Assembly: GCF_024748615.1 (NCBI RefSeq)
Contig: NZ_CP087168.1
Coordinates: 2,790,001-2,854,000, forward strand
DNA: 64,000 nt
Source: Pseudomonas sp. B21-048
GTDB lineage: Bacteria > Pseudomonadota > Gammaproteobacteria > Pseudomonadales > Pseudomonadaceae
Direction of reading: 5' to 3'
The stretch's first letter is position 1, and each line of letters opens with the position of its first letter. The notes beneath the pieces are model-generated. The model saw nothing but the letters and a program-made list of their open reading frames with translations, had not been told where the DNA came from and did no database searches. The position numbers and the translations under genes are program-made. Positions 1 to 9,944 of the stretch are shown one piece after another.

Positions 1-1
1 C

Positions 2-160
2 GACATCCAGGCGATCACTGCCGCGGATCTGAAACTGGCACTTGCCGACATGGAGGCCTTCTACGACGTCACCCCCGAAGACCTCGAGCAACTGATTCAT
101 GCCAGCGAGTTGCACGCCAAGCGACGTAGCATCAGAGAGGTATTTTCCAACAAGGGTTGA
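2..160 (+). CDS. C-terminal end of an unidentified protein (partial)
   Basis: An open frame enters from the left edge and ends in TGA at 158-160, giving the last 52 residues (DIQAITAADLKLALADMEAF at the visible start, VFSNKG at the end). The piece is rich in Ala, Leu, Glu and Asp and looks helical. I do not recognise the family and the start lies outside the window. An inverted-repeat element follows directly, as is usual after the last gene of a transcript here. Confidence 0.6.
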   Translation, partial: DIQAITAADLKLALADMEAFYDVTPEDLEQLIHASELHAKRRSIREVFSNKG

Positions 161-162
161 AG

Positions 163-258
163 ATCAAAAGATCGCAGCCTTCGGCAGCTCCTGCGTTGAC
201 CGTGTTCACCGCCGTTTTTTCGCATGAACACCCCTCGCGCAGGCTGCGATCTTTTGAT
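163..258. repeat. Intergenic inverted repeat, 'GATCGCAGCC' family
   Basis: Two perfect 18-nt arms (163-180 and 241-258, arm ATCAAAAGATCGCAGCCT) face each other over a 60-nt spacer. The same arm recurs at 24953-25005 behind the RND pump gene. It is a dispersed Pseudomonas-type intergenic repeat and could act as a terminator hairpin for the gene on its left. Confidence 0.85.
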
Positions 259-390
259 TTTGTCTTAAGGCAAAAATGCAAACAGCACCTGCACGTATCC
301 CGGTTGTACATCACAAATTTGCACTGATACGATCCAGCATCGCTCGCGCGCGAGTTTTCTATAAAAAACAATAAAAGCAGGGAGTTAGTG

Positions 391-1497
391 ATGACTGCTC
401 AGGTTTCATCCGCGCAAACACAGCCCATGGATGCCACGCAAAATGAAGTGTTGGCCGAGGTTCGCAATCACATTGGTCACCTGACCCTCAATCGCCCCGC
501 CGGCCTCAACGCCATTACCCTGGACATGGTTCGCAGCCTGCACCTGCAGCTCGATGCCTGGGCGCAGGATCCGCAGGTGCATGCGGTGGTGTTGCGCGGC
601 GCCGGTGAGAAAGCGTTCTGTGCCGGCGGCGATATTCGCTCGCTGTACGACAGTTTCAAAAGTGGCGACTCCCTGCACGAAGACTTCTTCGTCGAAGAGT
701 ACGCACTCGACCTCGCCATTCATCACTATCGCAAACCGGTCCTGGCCTTGATGGATGGCTTCGTGCTGGGCGGTGGCATGGGGCTGGTGCAAGGCGCCGA
801 TTTGCGAGTGGTCACCGAACGCAGCCGCCTGGCGATGCCGGAAGTGGCCATCGGTTATTTCCCGGACGTTGGCGGCAGCTACTTCCTGCCACGCATTCCC
901 GGTGAGCTGGGCATCTATCTCGGTGTCAGCGGCGTGCAGATTCGCGCCGCCGATGCGCTCTATTGCGGCCTGGCCGACTGGTATCTGGAAAGCGCCAGCC
1001 TGGGCACGCTGGACGAGCAGCTCGATCACCTCGAATGGCACGACGCGCCGCTCAAGGACCTGCAAGGCATGCTGGCGAAACTCGCCGTGCAGCAACTGCC
1101 GGGAGCGCCCTTGGCGGCATTGCGGCCGGCCATCGATCACTTCTTCGCCCTGCCCGACGTGCCGAGTATGGTGGAGCAAATGCGCGAAGTGACGGTCGCC
1201 GACAGTCACGAATGGGCGAAAACCACGGCGGATCTGCTGGAAAGCCGTTCACCACTGGCCATGGGTGTGACCCTGGAAATGCTGCGGCGCGGTCGACGCT
1301 TGAGCCTGGAGCAGTGCTTTAGCCTCGAACTGCACCTGGATCGCCAGTGGTTCGAACGCGGCGACCTGATCGAAGGCGTGCGCGCCTTGCTGATCGACAA
1401 AGACAAGAAGCCGCGCTGGAACCCGCCGACCCTGCAGGCGCTGGGCGCCGAGCACGTGGCGAGTTTTTTCACCGGGTTCGACCCAAGCTGGAGCTGA
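391..1497 (+). CDS. 3-hydroxyisobutyryl-CoA hydrolase (enoyl-CoA hydratase/isomerase family)
   Basis: A 368-residue crotonase-superfamily protein. It should hydrolyse 3-hydroxyisobutyryl-CoA to 3-hydroxyisobutyrate in valine breakdown, in the cytoplasm. The first oxyanion-hole segment is FCAGGDI (about residue 70) and the second is GGGMGL (about 125). The PEVAIGYFPDVGGSY stretch and the length near 370, about 100 residues longer than plain enoyl-CoA hydratases, are typical of the hydrolase branch. I chose the ATG at 391 over the GTG at 388 because GGAG at 381-384 is then 6 nt away. The next gene starts 3 nt after the stop, so the two form an operon. A plain enoyl-CoA hydratase is the alternative. 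Confidence 0.85.
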   Translation: MTAQVSSAQTQPMDATQNEVLAEVRNHIGHLTLNRPAGLNAITLDMVRSLHLQLDAWAQDPQVHAVVLRGAGEKAFCAGGDIRSLYDSFKSGDSLHEDFFVEEYALDLAIHHYRKPVLALMDGFVLGGGMGLVQGADLRVVTERSRLAMPEVAIGYFPDVGGSYFLPRIPGELGIYLGVSGVQIRAADALYCGLADWYLESASLGTLDEQLDHLEWHDAPLKDLQGMLAKLAVQQLPGAPLAALRPAIDHFFALPDVPSMVEQMREVTVADSHEWAKTTADLLESRSPLAMGVTLEMLRRGRRLSLEQCFSLELHLDRQWFERGDLIEGVRALLIDKDKKPRWNPPTLQALGAEHVASFFTGFDPSWS

Positions 1498-1500
1498 GTC

Positions 1501-2652
1501 ATGCACGATATCGAATTGAGCGAAGAGCAAGTGATGATCCGCGACATGGCCCGGGATTTTGCCCGCGGCGAAATCGCGCCCCACGCACAAGCCTGGGAAA
1601 AGGCCGGCTGGATCGATGACGGTCTGGTGGCGAAGATGGGTGAGCTGGGCCTGCTGGGCATGGTGGTGCCCGAGGAATGGGGCGGCACTTATGTCGACTA
1701 CGTCGCCTACGCCTTGGCGGTGGAAGAGATTTCGGCCGGTGACGGCGCCACCGGTGCGCTGATGAGCATCCACAATTCCGTGGGCTGCGGGCCGGTGCTC
1801 AACTACGGCACCGAAGAACAGAAACAGCAATGGTTGCCGGACCTCGCCAGCGGCCAGGCCATCGGTTGCTTTTGCCTCACCGAACCCCAGGCCGGTTCCG
1901 AAGCTCATAACCTGCGCACCCGCGCCGAACTGCGCGACGGCCAGTGGGTGATCAACGGCGCCAAGCAATTCGTCAGCAACGGCAAACGGGCGAAGCTGGC
2001 GATTGTGTTCGCCGTGACCGATCCGGAGCTGGGCAAGCGCGGCATCTCAGCGTTCCTGGTGCCGACCGAAACAGCGGGTTTCATCGTCGACCGCAGTGAA
2101 CACAAGATGGGCATCCGTGCTTCCGATACCTGCGCCGTCACCCTGAACAATTGCACTGTTCCCGAGGCCAATCTGCTGGGCGAACGCGGCAAAGGCCTGG
2201 CCATCGCCCTCTCCAACCTCGAAGGCGGCCGCATCGGCATCGCCGCGCAAGCCTTGGGCATCGCCCGTGCAGCGTTCGAAGCAGCGCTGGCTTACGCGCG
2301 GGATCGGGTGCAGTTCGACAAGCCGATCATCGAGCACCAAAGCATCGCTAATATGCTGGCCGACATGCACACCCGTCTGAATGCTGCACGTTTACTGATC
2401 CTGCACGCCGCAAGGTTGCGCAGCGCCGGCAAGCCGTGTCTGTCGGAGGCTTCACAGGCCAAGCTGTTTGCCTCGGAGATGGCCGAGAAGGTCTGCTCGT
2501 CGGCGATACAGATTCATGGCGGGTATGGGTATCTGGAAGACTACCCGGTGGAGCGCTACTACCGGGATGCGCGGATCACGCAGATTTATGAAGGGTCGAG
2601 CGAGATACAGCGGATGGTGATTGCGCGGGAGTTGAAAAATTATCTGGTGTGA
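1501..2652 (+). CDS. Acyl-CoA dehydrogenase, probably isobutyryl-CoA dehydrogenase
   Basis: A 383-residue FAD-dependent acyl-CoA dehydrogenase with the standard N-terminal helical, middle beta and C-terminal helical domains. Family landmarks are [11 protein letters not shown] (about 125), the C-terminal [20 protein letters not shown] block and [13 protein letters not shown], where the Glu of YEG is the catalytic base position in short-chain enzymes. It begins 3 nt after the hydrolase gene, so the pair would catalyse the two valine steps on either side of an enoyl-CoA hydratase (isobutyryl-CoA to methacrylyl-CoA, then thioester hydrolysis). The substrate is inferred from this neighbour. The gene ends at a REP pair. 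Confidence 0.85.
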   Translation: MHDIELSEEQVMIRDMARDFARGEIAPHAQAWEKAGWIDDGLVAKMGELGLLGMVVPEEWGGTYVDYVAYALAVEEISAGDGATGALMSIHNSVGCGPVLNYGTEEQKQQWLPDLASGQAIGCFCLTEPQAGSEAHNLRTRAELRDGQWVINGAKQFVSNGKRAKLAIVFAVTDPELGKRGISAFLVPTETAGFIVDRSEHKMGIRASDTCAVTLNNCTVPEANLLGERGKGLAIALSNLEGGRIGIAAQALGIARAAFEAALAYARDRVQFDKPIIEHQSIANMLADMHTRLNAARLLILHAARLRSAGKPCLSEASQAKLFASEMAEKVCSSAIQIHGGYGYLEDYPVERYYRDARITQIYEGSSEIQRMVIARELKNYLV

Positions 2653-2662
2653 CCTTTAAAAG

Positions 2663-2756
2663 CATCGCGGGCAAGCCCGCTCCCACAGTGGTTCCCGGCG
2701 TTCACAAATTTTGTATACGCTCAAGAAACCTGTGGGAGCGGGCTTGCCCGCGATGA
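2663..2756. repeat. REP pair (GTGGGAGCGGGCTTGCCCGCGATG family)
   Basis: Two head-to-head copies of one REP unit (2663-2688 and about 2729-2756) flank a 40-nt spacer between convergent genes. Units of the same family occur at 9877, 12043, 17534, 32693 and 40268. Confidence 0.9.
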
Positions 2757-2775
2757 CGTCCGCGAGGACGCCGCA

Positions 2776-3564
2776 TTACTTGCCGACGAACTCCGCCTCC
2801 CGCTTGGCAATAAACGCCGCCATCCCTTCCTTCTGATCCTGCGTCGCAAACGCCGCATGGAACACCCGACGCTCAAAACGCACGCCTTCCGACAGGCTGA
2901 CTTCAAAGGCGCGATTGACGCTTTCCTTGATCATCATCGCAATCGGCAACGACTTCTTCGCAATCAACGCCGCGACTTTCAGCGCTTCGTCCAATAGCTC
3001 ATCCGCCGGCACAATCCGCGCCACAATCCCGCAACGCTCTGCTTCCACCGCATCGATCAAACGCCCGCTCAAGCACATTTCCATGGCCTTGGCTTTGCCC
3101 ACTGCGCGAGTCAGGCGCTGAGTACCGCCCATGCCTGGCAACACACCGAGGTTGATTTCCGGCTGACCGAATTTGGCGTTGTCGCCTGCCAGAATGAAGT
3201 CGCACATCAACGCCAGTTCACAGCCACCACCCAAGGCGAAACCGTTGACCGCAGCGATGATCGGCTTGCGCCGGTTGGCTACGCGATCGCTGTCGCTGAA
3301 CAGGTCATCAAGGTAGATCTGCGGGTAGGTCAGCTCGGCCATTTCCTTGATGTCGGCACCGGCGGCGAAGGCTTTTTTCGAGCCGGCCAGCACGATGCAA
3401 CCGATGTTCGAATCGGCTTCCAGGCCATCGAGGGCATGGTTCAATTCGCTGACAATTTGCGCATTCAACGCGTTCAAGGCTTGTGGACGGTTGAGGGTAA
3501 TCAGGCCGACGCGGCCGTGGGTTTCCAGCAAAATCGTTTCGTAATTCAGCTCTTTATTGCTCAC
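2776..3564 (-). CDS. Enoyl-CoA hydratase
   Basis: A 262-residue crotonase-fold enzyme beginning at GTG, preceded by AAGGAG. It should hydrate trans-2-enoyl-CoA; in this cluster the likely substrate is tiglyl-CoA (isoleucine route) or methacrylyl-CoA (valine route). Landmarks are [20 protein letters not shown] (first oxyanion segment), [15 protein letters not shown], and [17 protein letters not shown], which carries the second catalytic glutamate region of ECHS1-type hydratases. It sits 15 nt behind the acyl-CoA dehydrogenase gene at 3580-4707 and is the last gene of the minus-strand operon. Assignment as hydratase is firm, the exact substrate is inferred. Confidence 0.88.
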   Translation of the reverse strand: MSNKELNYETILLETHGRVGLITLNRPQALNALNAQIVSELNHALDGLEADSNIGCIVLAGSKKAFAAGADIKEMAELTYPQIYLDDLFSDSDRVANRRKPIIAAVNGFALGGGCELALMCDFILAGDNAKFGQPEINLGVLPGMGGTQRLTRAVGKAKAMEMCLSGRLIDAVEAERCGIVARIVPADELLDEALKVAALIAKKSLPIAMMIKESVNRAFEVSLSEGVRFERRVFHAAFATQDQKEGMAAFIAKREAEFVGK

Positions 3565-3579
3565 AGAGGGGACTCCTTC

Positions 3580-4707
3580 TCAAAGATTGCGCGAAATGAC
3601 CATGCGCTGAATGTCGCTGGTGCCTTCGTAGATCTGGCACACCCGCACGTCGCGGTAGATCCGCTCCAGCGGGAAGTCGTTCAGGTAACCGTAACCGCCA
3701 AGGGTTTGCAACGCCGAGGAGCAGACCTTTTCGGCCATTTCCGAAGCGAACAGCTTGGCCATAGACGCTTCGACCAGCGCCGGCTTGCCGCTGTCGCGCA
3801 ATGCCGCCGCGTAATGCACCATCTGCCGGGCGACGGCGATCTGGGTTGCCATGTCCGCCAGCCGGAAGGCCACCGCCTGATGTTCGATGATCGGCTTGCC
3901 GAAGCTCTCGCGCTCACGGGCATAGTCGCGGGCCGCTTCGAACGCGGCGCGGGCCATGCCCACCGATTGCGAGGCGATGCCGACACGGCCGCCTTCTAGG
4001 TTGGCCAGGGCGATCTTGTAGCCTTCGCCCTCCTCGCCCAGTCGATTGGCCACCGGGACTTTCACATCCTCAAAGAGGATCTGGCAGGTGTCGGAGGCAT
4101 GTTGACCGAGTTTGTCTTCGACCCGCGCGACTTTATAGCCTGGCGAATCGGTGGGCACGATCAGCGCCGTGATCCCGCGTTTGCCGGCACTCGGGTCGGT
4201 CACCGCAAACACAATCACCACCCCGGCGTTTTGCCCGGAAGTGATGAACTGCTTGCAGCCGTTGAGCACGTAGTGATCGCCGTCCAGCCGGGCACGGGTT
4301 TTCAGGCTGCTGGCGTCGGAGCCGGCTTGCGGTTCGGTCAGGGCAAACGCACCGAGCATCGCGCCGCTGGCCAGCGGCTTGAGGAAGCGTTCTTTCTGGT
4401 CGTCGTTGCCGAATTTGAGGATCGGCACGCAACCCACCGAGTTGTGCACGCTCATGATGGTCGAGCAGGCGCCATCGCCGGCAGCGATTTCTTCCAGCGC
4501 CATGGCGTAGGCCAGGTAACCGGTGTCGCAACCGCCCCACTGCTCCGGCACCAGCATGCCGAAGAAGCCCAGGTCGGCCATCTCGCGGATCGCTTCCTTG
4601 GGGAAGCGATGTTCGCGGTCCCATTCGGCGGCGAACGGTTTCAGCCGTTCCTGGGCAAACTGCCGGGCCGCGTCGCTGATCTGAAGTTGTTCGTCATTGG
4701 GGATCAT
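3580..4707 (-). CDS. Acyl-CoA dehydrogenase, probably 2-methylbutyryl-CoA dehydrogenase
   Basis: A 375-residue FAD flavoprotein of the acyl-CoA dehydrogenase family. It has the N-terminal helical domain, [11 protein letters not shown] (about 130), [20 protein letters not shown] and [13 protein letters not shown], which contains the catalytic-base Glu position. With the hydratase, SDR dehydrogenase and thiolase alongside, it completes the four steps from 2-methylbutyryl-CoA to acetyl-CoA plus propionyl-CoA, which is the basis of the substrate call. A 194-bp gap with a REP-like element separates it from the thiolase gene upstream, so the last two genes may be partly uncoupled or have their own promoter. 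Confidence 0.85.
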   Translation of the reverse strand: MIPNDEQLQISDAARQFAQERLKPFAAEWDREHRFPKEAIREMADLGFFGMLVPEQWGGCDTGYLAYAMALEEIAAGDGACSTIMSVHNSVGCVPILKFGNDDQKERFLKPLASGAMLGAFALTEPQAGSDASSLKTRARLDGDHYVLNGCKQFITSGQNAGVVIVFAVTDPSAGKRGITALIVPTDSPGYKVARVEDKLGQHASDTCQILFEDVKVPVANRLGEEGEGYKIALANLEGGRVGIASQSVGMARAAFEAARDYARERESFGKPIIEHQAVAFRLADMATQIAVARQMVHYAAALRDSGKPALVEASMAKLFASEMAEKVCSSALQTLGGYGYLNDFPLERIYRDVRVCQIYEGTSDIQRMVISRNL

Positions 4708-4758
4708 GCCAAGTCCTTAAAATTCAAGTTGAAACGCAAGACCTGTGAGAGCGGGCTT

Positions 4759-4868
4759 GTGTGGCGAGGGAGCTTGTCGGATCGCCGCACCGTCCCGCTC
4801 GACTGCGCAGCAGTCGCAAGCTTATGGGGCCGCTTCGCGACCCAGCGGGAGCAAGCTCCCTCGCCACA
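4759..4868. repeat. REP-like inverted pair (TGTGGCGAGGGAGCTTG family)
   Basis: TGTGGCGAGGGAGCTTG at 4759 faces AGCAAGCTCCCTCGCCACA ending at 4868. Between them are further short inverted segments (CTGCGCAGCAG). The element lies inside the minus-strand operon, between the thiolase and acyl-CoA dehydrogenase genes, so it would be transcribed and could fold into a stable stem affecting downstream mRNA levels. Family members occur at 13327, 18391, 36810 and 38732. Confidence 0.85.
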
Positions 4869-4901
4869 AAAGCCCCGCACACAGGTTGCGCCCCATTAGC
4901 C

Positions 4902-6095
4902 TCAGTACAGGCATTCCACAGCCATGGCCGTCGCTTCGCCGCCGCCGATGCAGATCGCTGCAACGCCGCGTTTCAAGCCTTTCTGGCGCAGGGCCGAGAG
5001 CAGGGTCACAAGGATCCGCGCTCCCGATGCACCGATCGGGTGGCCCAAGGCGCAGGCACCGCCGTGGACGTTGATCTTCTCGTGGGGGATTTCCAGTTTG
5101 GTCATGGTCACCAGACTGACCACCGCAAAGGCTTCGTTGACTTCAAACAACTCGACTTCATCCAAAGACCAGCCGGTTTTCTTCATCAGCTTCTTGATCG
5201 CGCCCACCGGTGCCACCGGGAACAGCCCCGGCGTGTCGGCAAATGCAGCATGACCATGAATCACCGCCAGCGGTTTCAGGCCTTGTTTCTCGGCTTCGCT
5301 ACGGCGCATCAACACCAATGCCGCCGCGCCGTCGGAGATCGAACTGGAGTTTGCCGCGGTCACGGTGCCGCCGTCGCGAAACGCCGGCTTCAGCGAAGCG
5401 ATCTTGTCCAGTTTGGCTTTCGGTGGCTGTTCGTCGTGGCTGATCAGCACCTGCTCTTTGCCGACCATCACCTGCACGGGCACGATCTCGGCGGTAAAGC
5501 TGCCGTCCTTGATCGCCTGTTGGGCGCGGGTGGTCGAAGCAATGGCAAACGCGTCCTGATCTTCGCGGCTGAAGCCGTTGGTTTCGGCGCAATCCTCAGC
5601 GAAGGTGCCCATCAGGCGACCCTTGTCGTAAGCGTCTTCGAGGCCGTCGAGGAACATGTGATCGAGCACCCGGCCATGGCCCATGCGGTAACCGCTGCGG
5701 GCGCGGTCCAGCAGGAATGGCGCGTTGGACATGCTTTCCATGCCCCCGGCGACGACCACATCGGCACTGCCGGCGATCAGCCTGTCGTGAGCCAGAATCG
5801 TGGCTTCCATGCCCGAGCCGCACATTTTGTTCAGTGTCGTGCAACGGGTCGACTTATCCAGCCCGGCGCCCAGTGCCGCTTGCCGCGCCGGGGCCTGGCC
5901 GAGACCGGCGGACAGCACACAACCGAACAGCACTTCTTCTACGGATTCAGGAGCGATACCGGCGCGTTCGACGGCAGCACGAATCGCTGCGGCGCCCAGC
6001 TGTGGCGCGGTCAGGCTTTTCAGTTCGCCCTGGAACCCGCCCATCGGGGTGCGGGCGGCGCTAACAATAACAATCGGATCGTTGGACAGCGTCAT
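4902..6095 (-). CDS. Acetyl-CoA C-acyltransferase (thiolase), probable 2-methylacetoacetyl-CoA thiolase
   Basis: A 397-residue biosynthetic/degradative thiolase. The nucleophilic cysteine lies in [10 protein letters not shown] (about residue 90). The C-terminal half carries [20 protein letters not shown] with the active-site His and [10 protein letters not shown] with the second Cys. It should cleave the beta-ketoacyl-CoA made by the preceding SDR enzyme, yielding acetyl-CoA plus propionyl-CoA if the substrate is 2-methylacetoacetyl-CoA. It starts 12 nt after the SDR gene, so the two are cotranscribed. Acetoacetyl-CoA thiolase activity is an equally possible reading from sequence alone. Confidence 0.88.
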   Translation of the reverse strand: MTLSNDPIVIVSAARTPMGGFQGELKSLTAPQLGAAAIRAAVERAGIAPESVEEVLFGCVLSAGLGQAPARQAALGAGLDKSTRCTTLNKMCGSGMEATILAHDRLIAGSADVVVAGGMESMSNAPFLLDRARSGYRMGHGRVLDHMFLDGLEDAYDKGRLMGTFAEDCAETNGFSREDQDAFAIASTTRAQQAIKDGSFTAEIVPVQVMVGKEQVLISHDEQPPKAKLDKIASLKPAFRDGGTVTAANSSSISDGAAALVLMRRSEAEKQGLKPLAVIHGHAAFADTPGLFPVAPVGAIKKLMKKTGWSLDEVELFEVNEAFAVVSLVTMTKLEIPHEKINVHGGACALGHPIGASGARILVTLLSALRQKGLKRGVAAICIGGGEATAMAVECLY

Positions 6096-6107
6096 GACAA
6101 ATCCTCC

Positions 6108-6872
6108 TTATTTGGCGGCCATGCGCAAGGCACCGTCGAGACGGATCACCTCGCCGTTGAGCATGCTGTTTTCTATGATATGCCTGACCAGCGCGGCGTA
6201 CTCGCTCGGCTTGCCCAGACGCGGTGGAAACGGCACACCGGCAGCCAAAGACTCGCGCACTTCCGGGGTCATGCCGGCCATCATCGGCGTTTCGAAAATG
6301 CCTGGGGCAATGGTCATCACGCGGATACCGAAGCGCGCCAGTTCTCGGGCGGCGGGCAAGGTCAGGCTGACGATCGCGCCTTTCGACGCCGAATACGCGG
6401 CCTGGCCGATCTGGCCGTCGAAGGCCGCGGCCGAGGCGGTGTTGATGATCACGCCACGCTCGCCGTCTTCGTCGGCTTCGGTTTCGGCAATCGCCGCCGC
6501 CGCCAGGCGCAGCATGTTGAAACTGCCGATCAGGTTGACGTTGATCACCTGGCTGAAACTGGCCAGTGCATGAGGGCCGTTCTTGCCAAGGATCTTCTCG
6601 CCACGGACGATGCCGGCGCAATTGACCAGACCATTGAGGCCGCCAAAGGCTTTGACCGTCGCCTGCACCGCCGCTTCCGCAGCCGTTTCATTACTGATAT
6701 CCGCCACCACGCTTTGCGCGCCGAGACGTGCAGCCTGGGCGGCGACGGCTTCGGCATTCATGTCCACCAGCATCACTTTGGCGCCAGCAGCCACCAGCAT
6801 TTCAGCAGTGGCGGCACCGAGGCCGGATGCACCGCCGGTGACGAGAAAAACCTTGTTTTCGATCTGCATCAT
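6108..6872 (-). CDS. SDR-family 3-hydroxyacyl-CoA dehydrogenase (3-hydroxy-2-methylbutyryl-CoA dehydrogenase type)
   Basis: A 254-residue classical short-chain dehydrogenase resembling HSD17B10. TGGASGLG near the N terminus is the NAD-binding glycine motif, NCAG follows, and the catalytic Ser-Tyr-Lys set is NTAS with YSASKGA. The frame is open further upstream, but AAGGA lies just before two consecutive ATG codons at 6872 and 6869, so translation starts there and not inside the synthetase gene. It follows the synthetase by 13 nt and precedes the thiolase by 12 nt. It would oxidise 2-methyl-3-hydroxybutyryl-CoA to 2-methylacetoacetyl-CoA with NAD+. Confidence 0.85.
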   Translation of the reverse strand: MMQIENKVFLVTGGASGLGAATAEMLVAAGAKVMLVDMNAEAVAAQAARLGAQSVVADISNETAAEAAVQATVKAFGGLNGLVNCAGIVRGEKILGKNGPHALASFSQVINVNLIGSFNMLRLAAAAIAETEADEDGERGVIINTASAAAFDGQIGQAAYSASKGAIVSLTLPAARELARFGIRVMTIAPGIFETPMMAGMTPEVRESLAAGVPFPPRLGKPSEYAALVRHIIENSMLNGEVIRLDGALRMAAK

Positions 6873-6885
6873 TGTTTCCTTGGAT

Positions 6886-8550
6886 TCAAGCTGAAACGTT
6901 CTTCGCGGCGGCCTCTTGAGCCTTGGCGATTTCCTGGTTGCGCAAGATAAAGCGCTGCAATTTGCCGCTTGGGGTTTTCGGCAATTCGCTGACAAATTCG
7001 ATTTCACGGGGGTACGCGTGCGCCGCCAGACGCTTGCGCACGTGTTGGCGCAGTTCTTCGGCGAGCGCCGGTTCTGCGCGGTATTGCGAACTGAGCACGA
7101 CGAAGGCTTTGACCAGCTCGGTGCGCTCCGGGTCGGGCTTGCCGATCACTGCAGCTTCGACCACCGCAGGGTGTTCGATCAGCGCGCTTTCCACGTCGAA
7201 CGGGCCCACGCGATAGCCGGACGTGGTGATCACGTCGTCACTGCGCCCGACGAAGCTGATGCTGCCGTCCGGGTTCCACTCGACGGTGTCGCCGCTCAGG
7301 TAATAGTTGCCGACAAAGGCCTTGGTCGGTGCGCCTTCGTAGCCGCCGAACCAACACATCGGCGACTGGGTACGGTCGACGGCCAGAATGCCTGGCTGGC
7401 CGACGCCCAGTTCTTTGTATTCGTCATCGAGCACCACAATGCGGTGGCCCGGCGAGGCGAAACCGGCAGCGCCGACGTGCACTGGATGATCGAGGCCGTG
7501 GTGATTGCACAACACCATGCCCAGTTCGGTCTGGCCGTAATGGTCGTGAATCACCACGCCGAGGTTATCGGCGAACCAGCGGATCACCTCCGGGTTGAGC
7601 GGCTCGCCGGCGCTGCTGACGATGCGCAGCTTGCCCTTGATCGAACGGGCGAACTCGTCGCCACCGGCAATCAGCAAGCGATACGCGGTCGGTGAACCGG
7701 TGAGGTTGGTGATCCCGAATTTGTTGATCACCCGGCAGGTGCTTTCGAGGGTGAACGGACCATCGTAAAAGGTGATCGGATGCCCCATCGCCATCGGCCC
7801 GGTGACGCCGAAATAAATGCCATAGGCCCAGCCCGGATCGGCGACGTTCCAGAACGCGTCTTCAGGGCGTAAACCCACCGCGTCACGGGTGTAATTCTGG
7901 AACGCGACGATCGCCTTGAGTGGTACCGACAGCGCTTTCGACGGGCCTGTGGTGCCTGAGGTGAACATCAGCAGGAACGGGTCTTCGCCGGTCAGCAATA
8001 CCGGTTCGCACTCGGAAGAATAGTTGGCCAATTCGGCCCAGAAACTGAAATCACCCCGAACGATACCTTGGCCTTTCGGGCCGCCAACGGTGACGATGGT
8101 CGGGCAGTCGGCCACTTCAGCGAGTTTCGGTCGATTGACCGCGTCGGTGACTACGATGGCGGCACCGGAGCTGTTGAGGCGATGTTCGATGGCTTTCGGG
8201 CCGAAGGCGGTAAACAGCGGTTGATAGACCGCGCCGATGCGCCAGGTGGCGAACACGGTGATCAGTAATTCGATGTTGCGTGGCAAGAGGCCGGCGACTT
8301 TATCGCCCTTCTTCACGCCCTGGGTCAGCAGGAAATTGGCAAACCGCGCGGCTTTGTCCTGCAAGTCGCTGAAGGTGTAGGTCGCGCTGGCGCCGTCGCG
8401 GCCTTCCCAGAACAGCGCGATGCGCCCCGGCAAGGCATGCCGGTCGCAACACTCGACGCAGGCATTGAGTGCGCTCAACGACCCTGTGAGCGCGGCATCG
8501 ACGGTGTGCTGATAATTGAACTGTGACGTGGCAGACAAGTAATCGCGCAT
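6886..8550 (-). CDS. AMP-forming acyl-CoA synthetase
   Basis: A 554-residue member of the ANL adenylating superfamily that activates a carboxylic acid to its CoA thioester with ATP. Motifs are [14 protein letters not shown] (P-loop), [34 protein letters not shown] and [10 protein letters not shown], which has the C-terminal catalytic Lys. The full length and acetyl/medium-chain type motifs suggest a short or branched substrate such as isobutyrate, 2-methylbutyrate or propionate. It is the first gene of the minus-strand operon, so it would feed external branched acids into the dehydrogenase, hydratase, SDR and thiolase steps encoded behind it. Confidence 0.85.
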   Translation of the reverse strand: MRDYLSATSQFNYQHTVDAALTGSLSALNACVECCDRHALPGRIALFWEGRDGASATYTFSDLQDKAARFANFLLTQGVKKGDKVAGLLPRNIELLITVFATWRIGAVYQPLFTAFGPKAIEHRLNSSGAAIVVTDAVNRPKLAEVADCPTIVTVGGPKGQGIVRGDFSFWAELANYSSECEPVLLTGEDPFLLMFTSGTTGPSKALSVPLKAIVAFQNYTRDAVGLRPEDAFWNVADPGWAYGIYFGVTGPMAMGHPITFYDGPFTLESTCRVINKFGITNLTGSPTAYRLLIAGGDEFARSIKGKLRIVSSAGEPLNPEVIRWFADNLGVVIHDHYGQTELGMVLCNHHGLDHPVHVGAAGFASPGHRIVVLDDEYKELGVGQPGILAVDRTQSPMCWFGGYEGAPTKAFVGNYYLSGDTVEWNPDGSISFVGRSDDVITTSGYRVGPFDVESALIEHPAVVEAAVIGKPDPERTELVKAFVVLSSQYRAEPALAEELRQHVRKRLAAHAYPREIEFVSELPKTPSGKLQRFILRNQEIAKAQEAAAKNVSA

Positions 8551-8686
8551 TGCCAGAATCCCTGTGTATTTTTATTAGGTCGGGGAACCGTAAATAACAG
8601 GGAAATACTCGCTCTGCGTGGGGAGCGGGACAATGGTCAAAGTTATCAAGTTGTGTGACTGGTTTGGCCAAGGTCACTACCTACCT

Positions 8687-8790
8687 CGTTCCCACGCGCA
8701 GCAAAGGAATGCAGCCCGGGACGCTCCGCGTCCCAGAAGCGGACGCAGAGCGTCCATTGAGGCATTCCCACGCAGAGCGTGGGAACGATC
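8687..8790. repeat. Compound palindromic repeat (CGTTCCCACGCTCTGCGTGGGAATG family)
   Basis: CGTTCCCACGC at the left faces GCGTGGGAACGATC at the right, with an inner pair GGACGCTCCGCGTCC / GGACGCAGAGCGTCC. It occupies most of the 242-bp gap between the AraC regulator gene and the synthetase operon. Related copies lie at 14821, 33616 and 48338. Confidence 0.9.
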
Positions 8791-8792
8791 GA

Positions 8793-9809
8793 TCAGTCGG
8801 CCTCGCTAAGAATCAAACTCCGATAATGGCCCGGATTGGACCCCGACCACTTGCGAAACGCCTTGTAGAACGAGCTGGCATCGGCAAACCCCAAACGGCT
8901 GGCGATTTCGGCGAAGCTGATGGCCGGTTCGGCCAACCAGACAATGGCCAGTTCCTTGCGCACGCTGTCCTTGAGCCCCTGATACGTCTGCCCCTCTTCA
9001 GCCAAGCGTCGGCGCAAGGTCGAGGCCGACATGCACAGTCGCTGCGCCAGCGCCTCGGTTTCCGGCCAGTGCTCGGCGGGCAGTTGCCGCAAATCGTGTT
9101 TGATCCGACTGGCCAGGCTTTCGGGATCGCGGTACTTGACCAGAATGTTCGCCGGCGCATGCGCGAGGAATCGCTTCAACTCTTCAGCGCTGCGCTTGAT
9201 CGGTAAATCCAGGCAATCGGCCGAGAAAATCATCCGCGTGCGCGGCCGGTCGAACCGCAGGTTCTCGGAGAACATCACCCGGTAGTCATCACAAAAATCC
9301 GGCGCCGGGCAACGCAACTCGATGGCCAGGATAGGAATCCGCCGCCCCGCCAGCCAGCAGGCCACGCCGTGCACGATCATCCAGTAAGTGAAATAGGTGA
9401 AGGCGCGGCGCGGGTCTTCGTCGTCCTCCAGCAACACGATTTCCGCCAGACTTTGCTGACGAACCAGTTGCGCGGGCATGCGCTCCAGCATCAACGACAG
9501 AAAGCTCAGCCCCGACGTCAGCCCGGCGGCCAGGGTCGGCTGAACCATGGAGCAACGACAGAGAAACTCCAGACTGCCGGACTTGAGCTTGCGCGGGTCC
9601 ATGCCAAAAAACTCATCATCTTCGCGCCCGGCCAGCAAGCGCCAAAGTCGCGCGTACGCGGTGGCTGGAACACGAGCGTCGGTGGTTTCCAGCCATGCAG
9701 GGGCGATGCCGACCTTATGCAACACCTCTTCGGTGGCAGCGCCCGGGGTGCAACTTTGCAACAGCGCTTCACGCACCAGTTGAATGGAGATGGTGTCTTT
9801 TTCCGACAT
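8793..9809 (-). CDS. AraC-family transcriptional regulator
   Basis: A 338-residue regulator. The first 200 or so residues resemble the arabinose-binding-like sensor domain of Pseudomonas AraC proteins. The C-terminal 100 contain two helix-turn-helix motifs: LAQRLCMSASTLRRRLAEEG and ISFAEIASRLGFADASSFYK, followed by FRKWSGSNPGHYR. It lies directly upstream of the acyl-CoA catabolic operon in the same direction, with a palindromic repeat in the 242-bp gap, so control of that operon by a branched acid or its CoA ester is the obvious guess but is not shown by the sequence. Confidence 0.85.
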   Translation of the reverse strand: MSEKDTISIQLVREALLQSCTPGAATEEVLHKVGIAPAWLETTDARVPATAYARLWRLLAGREDDEFFGMDPRKLKSGSLEFLCRCSMVQPTLAAGLTSGLSFLSLMLERMPAQLVRQQSLAEIVLLEDDEDPRRAFTYFTYWMIVHGVACWLAGRRIPILAIELRCPAPDFCDDYRVMFSENLRFDRPRTRMIFSADCLDLPIKRSAEELKRFLAHAPANILVKYRDPESLASRIKHDLRQLPAEHWPETEALAQRLCMSASTLRRRLAEEGQTYQGLKDSVRKELAIVWLAEPAISFAEIASRLGFADASSFYKAFRKWSGSNPGHYRSLILSEAD

Positions 9810-9876
9810 TGACCGTGGCGAGCCTTGTTATTTGAGTGGTGGGCATATTAGCGTAGCCACTAGCCCGGTGCAGATC

Positions 9877-9905
9877 CCTGTGGGAGCGGGCTTGCTCGCG
9901 AAGGC
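9877..9905. repeat. Single REP unit
   Basis: CCTGTGGGAGCGGGCTTGCT followed by CGCGAAGGC: one half of the REP pair seen at 2663 and 12043, without its partner, in the 135-bp gap between pssA and the AraC gene. Confidence 0.8.
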
Positions 9906-9944
9906 ATTCTTACAGGCGCCTCACCTTCCCCGCCGTGTTAACCC

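Noticed and set aside
4761..6950. A 729-codon open frame on the plus strand
   Set aside because: It is antisense to the thiolase and SDR genes, which have complete family motifs and ribosome sites. The frame's protein is rich in His, Gln, Arg and Gly as expected of a high-GC shadow frame.
8687..8790. The compound palindromes as a CRISPR array
   Set aside because: Copies are single per intergenic region, inverted rather than direct, without regular spacers.
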